A stretch of DNA of 64,000 bases from Desulfomicrobium macestii. GTDB lineage: Bacteria; Desulfobacterota; Desulfovibrionia; Desulfovibrionales; Desulfomicrobiaceae. A program made the position numbers and the translations under genes. The stretch lies in NCBI RefSeq assembly GCF_014873765.1, contig NZ_JADBGG010000008.1, forward strand, positions 1 through 64,000. The letters run 5' to 3'. The notes beneath the pieces are model-generated. The model had not been told where the DNA came from. It saw only the letters and a list, made by a program, of their open reading frames with translations, and did not search any database. This document shows, one piece after another, positions 8,707 to 18,435 of the stretch (within the stretch, counting starts at the first letter, position 1; the number at the start of each line of letters is the position of its first letter).

Positions 8707-9111
8707 ATGAACCGTCTTCGTACGCTGGCCCTGGTAGGACTGATGATCTTAGGCAGCGCCACGATCGCCCTGAGCGAAACTTTCGAAATTCCCGAGAGCG
8801 TGACCATGAGCCCCAAGCAGTTTGAAGGCTACACGCCCAAGAAAGGGGATGTGACCTTCAACCATGCTTCGCACATGGATATCGCCTGTCAGCAGTGCCA
8901 CCATACCGTGCCTGACACCTATACCATTGAAAGCTGCATGACCGAAGGCTGTCATGACAACATCAAGGAACGGACGGAAATTTCCTCGGTCTACCGGACT
9001 TTCCACACCACCAAGGACTCGGAAAAGAGCTGCGTCGGCTGCCACCGCGAACTCAAACGCCAGGGCCCAAGCGACGCGCCCTTGGCCTGCAATAGCTGCC
9101 ACGTGCAGTAA
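8707..9111 (+). CDS. tetrahaem cytochrome c3 (dimeric octahaem type)
   Basis: This periplasmic electron carrier mediates between hydrogenases or formate dehydrogenases and membrane complexes in sulfate reducers. The 134-residue precursor has a signal peptide and probable cleavage before ETFEIPE, leaving 111 residues. Four haem motifs follow in order: CQQCH, CMTEGCH (the CX4CH type), CVGCH and CNSCH. From memory the mature sequence matches the 26-kDa dimeric cytochrome c3 of Desulfomicrobium norvegicum. The start at 8707 is preferred over 8704 because it sits 5 bases after the GGAGG site. A strong terminator follows, so the gene is monocistronic. Confidence 0.95.
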   Translation: MNRLRTLALVGLMILGSATIALSETFEIPESVTMSPKQFEGYTPKKGDVTFNHASHMDIACQQCHHTVPDTYTIESCMTEGCHDNIKERTEISSVYRTFHTTKDSEKSCVGCHRELKRQGPSDAPLACNSCHVQ

Positions 9112-9119
9112 TCCTTCCA

Positions 9120-9144
9120 CGCCCCCGGCTGTCCGGGGGCGTTT
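9120..9144 (+). terminator. terminator of cytochrome c3
   Basis: A perfect nine-base GC stem (9120-9128 with 9133-9141) and a CTGT loop are followed by TTTCG, starting 8 bases after the stop codon. Confidence 0.8.
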
Positions 9145-9216
9145 CGTTCATGCCCTCATCTTATCGCCTCGATGGAACATTCGTGAATCGAAGGCAACTT
9201 CGAACTCACACCTCAC

Positions 9217-9366
9217 GTCATTCCCGCGCAGGCGGGAATCCTGCCTTGACCAGACGAATCTTGAAAATCGGGGGATGGATCCCCGCCTGCGCGAGGATGA
9301 CGCACCCACCACGACGCATAGTCTCCCTGATGCCGCCGGATGGATCCCCGCCTGCGCGGGGATGAC
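9217..9366. repeat. REP-type palindromic repeats, three copies
   Basis: Three imperfect palindromes of about 25 bases share the core CCCCGCCTGCGCGGGGATGAC or its complement. They lie at about 9217-9240 (inverted), 9274-9301 and 9340-9366. Two further copies lie at 14440-14528, on the other side of the ABC operon. They are typical extragenic palindromes of proteobacteria; spacing is irregular, which argues against a CRISPR array. Confidence 0.75.
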
Positions 9367-9403
9367 ACCGAGGTGAACGCAGACTTGTACCCTGCCGTCC
9401 CCT

Positions 9404-9853
9404 GCACAAGCCCGAGCGGTGCGGTTCGTTGCGGCAAGGGCCGCCGACTGTCTGACTGAGCCAGGCATCGTTGGCTTCCCCGTCGTCCCGGGCACCGCCT
9501 CTTCCACCCTCCATCAATCTCAACTCAACCACCACGTTCTCACCCCCGACTCTTCAACGGCTTCGCCCCTGCACAAGCCCGAGCGGTTCGGTTTGCGCCT
9601 TACAAGGTCCGTCGACTGTCTGACTGAGCCAGGCATCGTCGGTTTCCACGTCGTCCCGTCCATCCCTTGCTCAAGCCCGAGCGGTCCGTTTTGCGCCGGG
9701 AAGGGCCGCCGACTGTCTGACTGAGCCAGGCATCGTCGGTTTTCCCTGTCGTCCCACGTCCATCCCTTGCTCAAGCCCGAGCGGTCCGTTTTGCGCCGGG
9801 AAGGGCCGTCGACTGTCTGACTGAGCCAGGCATCGTTGGCTTCCCCGTCGTCC
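9404..9853 (+). repeat. array of four left modules of the structured repeat
   Basis: Four left halves of the structured element stand in tandem, starting near 9408, 9575, 9673 and 9773, so the last two spacings are 98 and 100 bases. Each has AAGCCCGAGCGG, a variable arm, the conserved segment CTGTCTGACTGAGCCAGG, then a variable inner-stem strand ending near CGTCGTCCC. The third and fourth copies have identical arms. Only one right half follows (9885-9956). Confidence 0.8.
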
Positions 9854-9884
9854 CCCGCCTGACCCTGATCGTTCGCCCTGCACG

Positions 9885-9956
9885 CGACGGGGAAGCCTTA
9901 CGAGGCCCGCGAAGGAGTTTCGGCGGGCCTTGTAAGGCGCAAACCGGATCGCGACG
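9885..9956 (+). repeat. right module of the structured repeat
   Basis: This half contains the inner strand CGACGGGGAAGCC (9885-9897), which pairs perfectly with 9838-9850 in the fourth left module. It continues with the conserved segment 9898-9919 and an outer arm at 9920-9952. The outer arm pairs over 33 positions (29 Watson-Crick, 4 G-U) with the second left module (9583-9615), not with the nearest one. The region from 9957 to 10092 shows nothing else. Confidence 0.75.
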
Positions 9957-10092
9957 CCCTGAGCAGCCCATGCCTTAAGCTGTCTTTTCATCTGCCTCCG
10001 CCCTGCCTTTTCCTCCACCCTCCACTCAAAATTGACCTCAACCCCCTATTCATGCTTCAGTACTACCGCATCAAAAAAATACGGAGTTCCGC

Positions 10093-10815
<723 letters not shown>

Positions 10816-10816
10816 G

Positions 10817-13180
10817 ATGCGCGCCCTGAACGTCAAACTCCTGCGCGACCTGTGGTCCATGAAGGGGCAGATGGCCGCCGTGGCCCTGGTCATGTCCTGC
10901 GGCCTGATGGTCATGATCATGGCCCGCGGGCTGGTCATGTCCCTGGAGACGGCCCGGGACGAGTACTACGCCTCCCACCGCCTGGCCCACGTCTTCTGCG
11001 ACCTCAAGCGCGCCCCCAACGCCATCGGGACGCGCCTGCGGGAGATCGACGGCGTGGCGTCCCTTGAGACGCGCATCAAGGGCGCCCTGACCCTGGACCT
11101 GCCCGGCCTGGCCGAACCGGCGGACGGCCTGGTCCTGTCCCTGCCCGACGGCCGGGAGACGGAGGTCAACCGCCTGCACCTGCGCCAGGGGCGCCTGCCC
11201 GAGCCCTACAGCCCGGACGAGGTCGTGGTCAGCGAACCCTTCGCCAAGGCCCACGGCTTCGTCCCCGGCCACACCTTGGAGGCCACCATCTACGGGGCGC
11301 GGACTACGCTGCGCATCGTCGGCGTCGGCATGTCGCCGGAGTACGTGTACGAGACGCGGCCCGGCGAGACCGTGCCCGACAACCGCCGCTACGGCACCTT
11401 CTGGATGAGCGAAGGGTCCCTGGCCGACGCCTTCATCCTCAAGGGCGCCTTCAACAGCGTCATCCTGACCCTGGCCCCCGGAGCCGAAACCGGTCCCGTG
11501 AAGAAGGACCTGGACCGTATCCTGGCCCCTTACGGCGCGCTGGTGGCCTTCGACCGCTCGGAGCACGTCTCGACCAAGCTCATCGACGACCGCATCGCCA
11601 TGCTCAAGGGGTTCGCCATCGCCTTCCCGGTCATTTTCCTGTCCATCGCCGCCTTCATGACCAGCGCGGCCCTGACGCGGCTGGTCCGCCTGCAGCGCGA
11701 GCAGATCGCCCAGCTCAAGGCTTTTGGCTACTCCTCGGCGGACGTGGGCCTGCACTATTTCCAGTTCGCCCTGGCCGCCGTCGTGGCCGCCACCCTGCTG
11801 GGCTCCGTGGTCGGCCTGTGGCTGGGGCAGAATCTGGTGGAGATCTACCGCCGCTTCTTCCAGTTCCCGAACCTCGTCTTCCGGCCCGACTGGTGGGCCC
11901 TGGGCCTGGCGTTGGCCGCCAGCGCCGGAGCGTCCTTCATCGGTGTGCTCGGGGCCGTGCGCCAGGCCGTGAAGCTGCCCCCGGCCGAAGCCATGCGGCC
12001 CGAGCCGCCGACGCGCTTCGAGCCGTCCGTGCTGGAGCGCATGGGCCTTTTGCGCCTGCTCTCGCCCATCCAGCGCATGGCCCTGCGCAACCTGGAGCGC
12101 AGGCCCTGGCAGGCCTTTTTCACGGCGCTGGGCCTGGCCATGGCCACGGCCATCCCCATCGTGCCCGGGGCCATGGGCGACGGCATCGACTACCTCATGG
12201 ACTTCCAGTGGCGGCTGGCCCAGCGCCAGGACGCCACCGTATCCCTCATCGAACCCGCCTCCCCGGCGGCCCTGCACGCCCTGGCGGCCATGCCGGGGGT
12301 GCTGCACGTCGAGCCCTTCCGCGTGGTGCAGGGCCGCATCGTGAACGGCCTGCATGAGCGCCGCGTCGGTCTGACCGGGCGCCTGCCCGACGCGCGCCTG
12401 AACCTGCTCCTCGACGACAAAGGGCGGGCCGTGGAGCTGCCGCTGGCGGGCCTGCTCCTGTCCGAGAAGCTGGCCGAAGTGCTGGAACTTGCGCCCGGGG
12501 ACCCGGTGCGCATCGAGGTCCAGGAAGGACGCCGCCCGGTGCTTGAAACCTTCGTGGCCGGGACCATCACGGATTTCGCCGGGGTCGGGGCCTACATGGA
12601 CTTCCACGCCCTGGGCCGGCTCATGGGCGAGGAGCGGGTCGTCAGCGGCGCGCACCTGACCCTGGACAATACATATCGAAGCGAGTTTCTGGACGCGGCG
12701 GCGGACACCCCGGCCATCGCCTCGGCCGTCTTCACCTCCTCGGCCCGCGAGAGCTTCCAGCTGGCCATGGGCGACATGATGGGCGTGGTGCAGGCCGTCT
12801 ATTTCGGCTTCGCCATCATCGTGTCCTGCGGGGTGGTCTACAACGGGGCGCGCATCGCCCTGTCCGAACGCACCCGCGACCTGGCCACCCTGCGCGTGCT
12901 GGGCTTTTCCGAAGCCGAAACGACCATGATCCTGCTCTCGGAGCTCATCTTCCTGACCCTTGCGGCCCTGCTGCCTGGACTGCTGATCGGCAGCGAGATG
13001 GCCCGGGTCCTGGTCCTCACGGCCAACACCGAGTCCGTACGCATGCCGCTGGTGCTGACCGGCAGGGCTTATGCCACGGCCGTGCTCATTGTCCTCTCGT
13101 CGTCCATGGCGTCCTTCCTGGTGGTCGGACGCCGCATCAGGAACCTGCAACTCCTCGCCGTACTGAAGGCTCCCGAATGA
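10817..13180 (+). CDS. ABC transporter permease, double FtsX domain
   Basis: This 787-residue membrane protein has one N-terminal membrane helix, a large extracytoplasmic domain, a first FtsX block (about residues 260-400), a second soluble domain, and a C-terminal FtsX block (about 660-787). It partners the ATPase upstream and the membrane-fusion protein downstream. Such permeases act as mechanotransmission devices that drive export from the periplasmic side. Its length and repeated layout match the large FtsX family rather than the short MacB form. It overlaps the next gene by 4 bases. Confidence 0.9.
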   Translation: MRALNVKLLRDLWSMKGQMAAVALVMSCGLMVMIMARGLVMSLETARDEYYASHRLAHVFCDLKRAPNAIGTRLREIDGVASLETRIKGALTLDLPGLAEPADGLVLSLPDGRETEVNRLHLRQGRLPEPYSPDEVVVSEPFAKAHGFVPGHTLEATIYGARTTLRIVGVGMSPEYVYETRPGETVPDNRRYGTFWMSEGSLADAFILKGAFNSVILTLAPGAETGPVKKDLDRILAPYGALVAFDRSEHVSTKLIDDRIAMLKGFAIAFPVIFLSIAAFMTSAALTRLVRLQREQIAQLKAFGYSSADVGLHYFQFALAAVVAATLLGSVVGLWLGQNLVEIYRRFFQFPNLVFRPDWWALGLALAASAGASFIGVLGAVRQAVKLPPAEAMRPEPPTRFEPSVLERMGLLRLLSPIQRMALRNLERRPWQAFFTALGLAMATAIPIVPGAMGDGIDYLMDFQWRLAQRQDATVSLIEPASPAALHALAAMPGVLHVEPFRVVQGRIVNGLHERRVGLTGRLPDARLNLLLDDKGRAVELPLAGLLLSEKLAEVLELAPGDPVRIEVQEGRRPVLETFVAGTITDFAGVGAYMDFHALGRLMGEERVVSGAHLTLDNTYRSEFLDAAADTPAIASAVFTSSARESFQLAMGDMMGVVQAVYFGFAIIVSCGVVYNGARIALSERTRDLATLRVLGFSEAETTMILLSELIFLTLAALLPGLLIGSEMARVLVLTANTESVRMPLVLTGRAYATAVLIVLSSSMASFLVVGRRIRNLQLLAVLKAPE

Positions 13181-14388
13181 ACACTACGCGCAGGCGCCGT
13201 CCGTGGCGCATCCTCCTCTTCGTCCTTCTGTGCCTCGCCCTGGCCGCGCTCCTGATCGCGGGCTTCTGGCCCTCGCCCCTGCCCGTGCAGACGGGGCGGG
13301 TGGCCAGCGCGCCCATGACCGTCAGCGTGACCGAGGAAGGCAAGACGCGCATCCGCAGCCGCTATGTGGTCTTCCCGCCCACTGCGGGGTTCCTGCGGCG
13401 CGTGGAGCTGCGCGCCGGGACGCGGATCATGGCGGGCCGGACCGTGCTGGCCGTGCTCACGCCCGAGGCCTCGACCTTCCTGACCCCGCGCGCACGGGCC
13501 GAAGCCGGGGCCAGGCTGGACGCGGCCGAGGCCGCCGAGCGCGTGCGCCGGGCCGAGCGCGAGCGCGTGGCCACGAGCCTGGAGCTGGCGCGCACGGACC
13601 TTGCGCGCCTGGACGCCCTGCTGAAAAGTGGCGCCGTGGCCCAGCAGGAATGGGACAGGGCGGAGAACCAGGTGCGCGTGCTGGAGCGGGAGCTGCAGGC
13701 GGCGACCTTCGCCCTGCAGGTGGCCGGGCACGAGACCCGCGTGGCCCGGGCGGCCCTGAGCCGGGGCGCCGCGCCAGGCCAGGACGAGGCCGTGCCCATC
13801 CTGGCCCCGGTGGACGGGTACGTCCTGGCCGTCATGGAGGAGAACGCCCGCGCCGTGGCCGCGTCCACGCCCATCATGGAGGTCGGCGACCCGCGCGACC
13901 TGGAGATCGAGATCGAGCTGCTCTCGACCGACGCCGTGGCCGTGAAGCCCGGGGCCGAGGCGGCCATCGCGCACTGGGGCGGCCAGGGGGAGCTGCGGGC
14001 CCGGGTGACGGTGGTGGAACCCGGAGGGTTCACCAAGGTCTCGGCCATCGGCGTGGAGGAGCAGCGGGTCAAGGTGCGGGCCGAACTCATGGACGACCTG
14101 CCTGAAGGGGTCATGCTCGGCGACCGCTACGGCGTGCAGGCGCGCATCGTCACCTGGCGCGGCGAGGACGTGCCGCAGGTGCCGACGAGCGCCCTGTTCC
14201 GACGCGGCGGAAAGTGGATGGCCTTTGTGCTGGACGCCGGCAAGGCATGGGTGCGGACGGTGGAGATCGGCCGAGAGAATGGCCTGCATGCCGAAGTGCG
14301 GGACGGGCTGAAGGAAGGCGAACGGGTCATCCTGCATCCGCCGGATACGCTCGCGGACGGGATGCGGGTCAGGGAGGAGGGGCAATGA
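13177..14388 (+). CDS. membrane-fusion (HlyD/MacA-like) periplasmic adaptor
   Basis: This 403-residue adaptor has an N-terminal signal anchor (about residues 7-27), a lipoyl-like half, a long Ala/Glu/Arg-rich coiled-coil hairpin (about 100-195), the second lipoyl half (APVDGYVLAVMEENARAV), and beta-barrel and membrane-proximal domains. It would bridge the ABC permease to the outer membrane. No outer-membrane factor gene accompanies it, so a shared TolC-type channel is likely. The ATGA overlap with the permease indicates coupling. The substrate is unknown. Confidence 0.9.
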   Translation: MNTTRRRRPWRILLFVLLCLALAALLIAGFWPSPLPVQTGRVASAPMTVSVTEEGKTRIRSRYVVFPPTAGFLRRVELRAGTRIMAGRTVLAVLTPEASTFLTPRARAEAGARLDAAEAAERVRRAERERVATSLELARTDLARLDALLKSGAVAQQEWDRAENQVRVLERELQAATFALQVAGHETRVARAALSRGAAPGQDEAVPILAPVDGYVLAVMEENARAVAASTPIMEVGDPRDLEIEIELLSTDAVAVKPGAEAAIAHWGGQGELRARVTVVEPGGFTKVSAIGVEEQRVKVRAELMDDLPEGVMLGDRYGVQARIVTWRGEDVPQVPTSALFRRGGKWMAFVLDAGKAWVRTVEIGRENGLHAEVRDGLKEGERVILHPPDTLADGMRVREEGQ

Positions 14389-14439
14389 TACCGGGCTGCG
14401 GACGATGACCTGTCGCAACTGTCTGTAGCGTCAAGAAAG

Positions 14440-14528
14440 CATGGTTCCCCGCCTGCGCGGGGATGACTGGGAAGGGCCGTCAGGTACGCCCAATCCGAAC
14501 CATGGTTCCCCGCCTGCGCGGGGATGAC
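14440..14528. repeat. REP-type palindromic repeats, two copies
   Basis: Two identical copies (14440-14467 and 14501-14528) contain GGTTCCCCGCCTGCGCGGGG followed by ATGAC. They are separated by 33 bases and match the repeats before the ABC operon. A CRISPR was considered because a copy looks like a type I-E repeat, but only two units occur and the same palindrome occurs scattered elsewhere. The rest of 14389-14655 shows only a short tandem of CCCGATCTTTCCTTCGTCCC-like sequence near 14590-14639. Confidence 0.7.
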
Positions 14529-14655
14529 ACGTTGGTTTCCCGGGCATTCGGAGCAGGAATCGGCAGATGGCGGATACCTGCCGTCCCGAACCCGATCTTT
14601 CCTTCGTCCCACCCAACGCCCGATCTTTCCTTCGTCCCGCCAACGCCAGGTCCGA

Positions 14656-14830
14656 GCGTGTCGGGCGGTCTCCGGCGAGGGTCGTCGACTGTCTGACCGA
14701 GCCAGGCATCGTTTGCTTCCCGGCCGTGTCCGTTCGAAGCGCCGCCCAATGCCCAAGACTCAAGGCCGGGAAGCATTACGAGGCCAGCGAGGGAGTTTCG
14801 ACGGCCCTCGCCGGAGACCGCCCGGCACGC
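14656..14830 (+). repeat. structured repeat element, complete copy 3
   Basis: This is the clearest copy. The outer arms 14656-14688 and 14798-14830 are each 33 nt and pair as 31 Watson-Crick plus 2 G-U pairs. An inner 11-base perfect stem joins 14715-14725 to 14764-14774. The conserved internal segments match the other copies (TGACCGAGCCAGGCATCG and TTACGAGGCCAGCGAGGG), while both stems have different sequences. It has the same orientation as the other copies. The bases from 14831 to 14931 show nothing recognisable. Confidence 0.85.
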
Positions 14831-14931
14831 GACCGCACTGATACAGCCCCATCACGCCCGGGAAAGGATCTCCACAGAAACATTGCTACAGGGACCACCA
14901 ATCCCCCCGACGCCCCCGCACGTGCTCAGAA

Positions 14932-17900
14932 CTACAGCCCGTGCACGAACACCCGGTCTTCCATCCCCATCTTGCGGGCCATGTCCGCGATCTGGGCCTG
15001 GTGGGTGAACATGATGATCTGGTTGCTCCCAGCCATGCCGGCGAACACGTCGAGGGTGGCCCTGGCCCGCTCTTCGTCGAAATTGATGAGGATGTCGTCG
15101 ACGATGAAGGGCATGGCCTCCGCGCTTTGCAGGCGCAGCTGCAGGCTGGCCAGGCGCAGGGCCAGGTAGAGCTGGTCCCTGGTGCCGGAGCTCATGCCCT
15201 CGACCCGCACCAGAAATCCGTTTGAACGCACGCCCATGAGAACGGGCCTATCGCCGTCGTCGATATCCGCCCGCAGCGCGGCAAACGAGCCCAGGGTCAG
15301 GTCCTTGAACAGGCCGGAGGCGATGGCCAGCAGCGGGTCCTGGTGGGCGGCCCGGTAACGCTCGATCTCGGCGCGCAGCACCCGGGAGGCGAGCTTGAGC
15401 CGGATGAAGCTGTCCGTCAGGCGCGCGATGCGGGCCAGAACCTCCTGCATCTCCTCGGCGATGCGCGCGGCGGCGTCGTCGCCGTTCATGCGCGCCAGCT
15501 CGCTTTTTTCCTGGCCCACCCGCTCCGCCAAAGGCCCGGTCCGCGGCCTGACCTCCTCATCGAGCTCCGCGCGCAGGGCCGCGATCCTGCCCGGCAGGGC
15601 ATCGGCGTCCTGCCCGGCGGCCAGCGCCTCCAGATCCTGCAAGGTGCCGCCCTCGGCCATGCCGGCCAAGGTCGATTCGACCTCGTGCAGATCACGGCGC
15701 ACCTCGGCATACTCGGCAAAACGGCGCTCGGCCGCGTCCATGCACTCGTCGTCCGCGCAGTGCGACTGTAGACGCAGGGCGGCCATGCCTTCGTCCAGAA
15801 GCCGCAGCTCCTCGCGCAGGACGCGGACAGTCTCGTGCAGGGCGGCCTTTTCCTGGGCGTGCCGCATGGAGACGGCCTGGTCCCGAACGGCCTGGGCCAG
15901 AAGGCCCTTGAGCCGCGCCACGGCCAACGCCGCATCGAGCTCCTTTTCGTCCGGGGCGATCAGGGCGGCGAGCTCCCGCACGCTGTTCTCGAAGGCCCGC
16001 GCGTCGCGCTCGATGCCCTTGAGGCGCTTGCGCAGCACATCCTCTTCGTGGAGCTTGGCCAGGCACTCCTGCACCGTCTCCACATAATCGGCGGCCTCGT
16101 CCGGGGACGCGCCGTCAGGCAGGCCAAGAGAGCCCAGGGCCTCATCCCAGGCCTGCCGCCACTCGTCCAGATTCAGGCGGGCGGTCTGCACGTTCGCTTC
16201 GGCCTTGTCCCGGGCCGCCTCCAGCTCACGGACCGACCTGGCCAGGGCTTCGCGCCTGGAGTTGGCTTCGCGCAGGCTGTCGACCACGGCCTGGGCCCGG
16301 CGCACCACCACCTCAAGCCCGGTCCCCGGCAGGGGCGGCTGCTCCTGCGCCGCCGCCAGCTCCCGCATCAGCACGGCCCGCAATTCCTGTTGCCGCGCCT
16401 GCCCGGCCCGCACCTCGGCCTCGATTCTGCCCAGTTCCTCGACCTGCAGGCGCAGGGCCTCGAAATTGCCCAGCCAGGCCCGCATCTCGCGCGGGCCAAG
16501 GGGGATGATCGAGCTTGCGGCCCACTGCTTACGCCAACGCGCCAGAAGATCCTCGCGCGCCTGGCGCGAGATTTCCGACCTGCGGCACAGCTCGTCCAGA
16601 TTCCGGCTCGCGGCCTCGATCCCGGCCAGAAGCTGGCCGTGCTTCTGCACCCGGTCCGCTTCGCGGTACATGCGGTCGGCGGTCTGGTCGGCCAGCTCCA
16701 CGCTCTCTTCGTACGCCTCGGGCAGGGGCCGCTCCGGCGCATAGAGAAGGCTTTCGCGCGTCACGTCCTCCCCATCGAGCCAGCACCGGCGCAGCAGCGA
16801 CCAGCCCTCTTCGCGGCGGGCGCGGCAGCCGGCCAGCTCGGTCTCCGACGGGACCACGGAAGCGTGCTCGATGGCGCGCAACTCCCGGTTCAGGTTGGCC
16901 AGCTCCTGGCTCAACCGCTCCTCTTCGACGGAATGCCGCCGCAGCTCCTCGTCCACCTGGTGCAGCGCCTGCTCGAATTCATTCACGGTCTCGGGCAACG
17001 GCAGGCGGACCCCCGCCACCCCGTCCAGGGTTCCGTCCCACAGCCCGAGGCGCTGCAGGGCGGCCTGACAGGCGCCCCGGGCCCGCAGCAGATCCGCGCG
17101 GCGGCGTTCCAGTTCGCCGTCCAGGTCACCGGCCTTGAGCACCAGATTGAGGGCCTGGATCAGGGCCCCGGCCTCGGCGGCCGGACCCGCGGCGGCCAGC
17201 TCGGCCTTTTTGCCCTCGAGCTCGCGCTGCACCTCGCGCAGTCGCTGTTCGGTTTGGCGGACCTCCTGCAGCACGGCCTCACGCCGCTGCCCAAGGGTCT
17301 GGACCGACTTGCGCCTGGCCAGCCCCGGGCGCAGGCTTTCGGCCTGCCCGACGTCGAGGTCCGGCCGGATGCGGCGCAGGAGCTGGGCCGCTTCGGTCTT
17401 GTAGGCCACGCGCATGCCTTCGAGGCCGGGGAAATCCTTCTGGCCCTTGCGGTACTCGCCCAGACGCTGATGCAGATCCTCGATGTCGTCGGCATGGTCG
17501 AGGACCGCCTGGTTCAGACCGGCGGCAACCTGCATGCCCTCAAGCTCGGCCAGCCGCTGCAGCGCGCCTTCCAGACGGACCTTGGCCAGTCGCCGCTCTT
17601 CATCCAGCTGCCGCCGTCTGGCGCCGAAATCATCGGGCAGGATTACAACCTCACCCATAACTTGAAGTTTTTCGAGCAGCAGATTCCGCCGGCCCAGAAA
17701 CGGCAAGGCCCGTCCCAGGCGCTCCAGCCGGTGGATCTCGCGCTCCAGCTCAAGGCCCCGGCTGGTCAGGACGCGCAGCTCCTCCTCGGCCTGGGCCAGG
17801 GCCTGGCGGTGCCTGGTCCACTCCTGGCTGCCCAGGCTGGCCTGGCGCAGGCGCGACTGCAACTCCTTGTAATGCGCGACGGCCAGGTTGATCTCCCGGC

Positions 17901-18435
17901 TGGTGGCCTTTGGCCGGAACAGCCCGTCGGCCTCGCGCTCAAGACCGTCGATGACGGCCCGAAGGGACGCGAAGCCCGCTCCGGCCGAAAACAGGGCCTG
18001 CCCGATCTCGCCCTCCTGATCGAGGATGCTCTGCCCTCCCTGGACAAGGGTCTCGTGATTGATGCCGTACATGCTGGAAAAAAGGTCCTGCCCCAGCCCC
18101 TGCAAATACGGGGCGAGGGCCTCGGCGGGGAGGGGCTGGTCCTGCGCGTCGAAGAGGTCGTTCCTGTTCTTCTTGCGCCGGTAAAAACATAGCTCGTCGC
18201 CGTCGGCGCGCTGCAAGCAGCCGCCGACCAGCAGCTGGTCGTAGGCGTGCAGGAAATTGTCGCCGGTGCGGGGCGGGAACCCGTAAAAAAGGGCCTGCAG
18301 CGCGCGCATGGCGCTCGATTTGCCCGCCTCGTTGGGACCGTGGACAACGTGCAGCCCGGGCAGGGCCGAATCAAAATCCAGCACACGGTCGCTGAACGGG
18401 CCGTAGGCCTTGAATTCCAGACGCCTGATTTTCAT
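14932..18435 (-). CDS. YhaN/SbcC-like AAA ATPase with coiled coils
   Basis: This 1167-residue SMC-like ATPase probably works with the nuclease encoded just upstream in DNA end processing or repair. The N-terminal Walker A region is GPNEAGKSSAMRAL (about residues 35-48). Long Glu/Arg/Leu-rich coiled coils fill the middle, and the C-terminus carries the signature SSGTRDQLYLALRLA and Walker B PFIVDDILINFDEE. This layout matches the YhaN family more closely than canonical SbcC. The start at 18435 forms an ATGA overlap with the upstream stop. Confidence 0.88.
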   Translation of the reverse strand: MKIRRLEFKAYGPFSDRVLDFDSALPGLHVVHGPNEAGKSSAMRALQALFYGFPPRTGDNFLHAYDQLLVGGCLQRADGDELCFYRRKKNRNDLFDAQDQPLPAEALAPYLQGLGQDLFSSMYGINHETLVQGGQSILDQEGEIGQALFSAGAGFASLRAVIDGLEREADGLFRPKATSREINLAVAHYKELQSRLRQASLGSQEWTRHRQALAQAEEELRVLTSRGLELEREIHRLERLGRALPFLGRRNLLLEKLQVMGEVVILPDDFGARRRQLDEERRLAKVRLEGALQRLAELEGMQVAAGLNQAVLDHADDIEDLHQRLGEYRKGQKDFPGLEGMRVAYKTEAAQLLRRIRPDLDVGQAESLRPGLARRKSVQTLGQRREAVLQEVRQTEQRLREVQRELEGKKAELAAAGPAAEAGALIQALNLVLKAGDLDGELERRRADLLRARGACQAALQRLGLWDGTLDGVAGVRLPLPETVNEFEQALHQVDEELRRHSVEEERLSQELANLNRELRAIEHASVVPSETELAGCRARREEGWSLLRRCWLDGEDVTRESLLYAPERPLPEAYEESVELADQTADRMYREADRVQKHGQLLAGIEAASRNLDELCRRSEISRQAREDLLARWRKQWAASSIIPLGPREMRAWLGNFEALRLQVEELGRIEAEVRAGQARQQELRAVLMRELAAAQEQPPLPGTGLEVVVRRAQAVVDSLREANSRREALARSVRELEAARDKAEANVQTARLNLDEWRQAWDEALGSLGLPDGASPDEAADYVETVQECLAKLHEEDVLRKRLKGIERDARAFENSVRELAALIAPDEKELDAALAVARLKGLLAQAVRDQAVSMRHAQEKAALHETVRVLREELRLLDEGMAALRLQSHCADDECMDAAERRFAEYAEVRRDLHEVESTLAGMAEGGTLQDLEALAAGQDADALPGRIAALRAELDEEVRPRTGPLAERVGQEKSELARMNGDDAAARIAEEMQEVLARIARLTDSFIRLKLASRVLRAEIERYRAAHQDPLLAIASGLFKDLTLGSFAALRADIDDGDRPVLMGVRSNGFLVRVEGMSSGTRDQLYLALRLASLQLRLQSAEAMPFIVDDILINFDEERARATLDVFAGMAGSNQIIMFTHQAQIADMARKMGMEDRVFVHGL

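Noticed and set aside
9148-10018. Several short open frames between cytochrome c3 and the ABC operon
   Set aside because: They repeat the same peptide blocks because they run through the repeat array, and none has a ribosome site or a domain.
14440-14528. Two identical repeats resembling a type I-E CRISPR repeat
   Set aside because: Only two copies occur, no cas genes are near, and the same palindrome is scattered elsewhere in both orientations (9217-9366). It is a REP-type repeat.
15835-18192. Long plus-strand open frame opposite the YhaN-like ATPase gene
   Set aside because: Low-complexity, Gln/Gly/Leu/Arg-rich translation without recognisable domains; the minus-strand ATPase has Walker and signature motifs.
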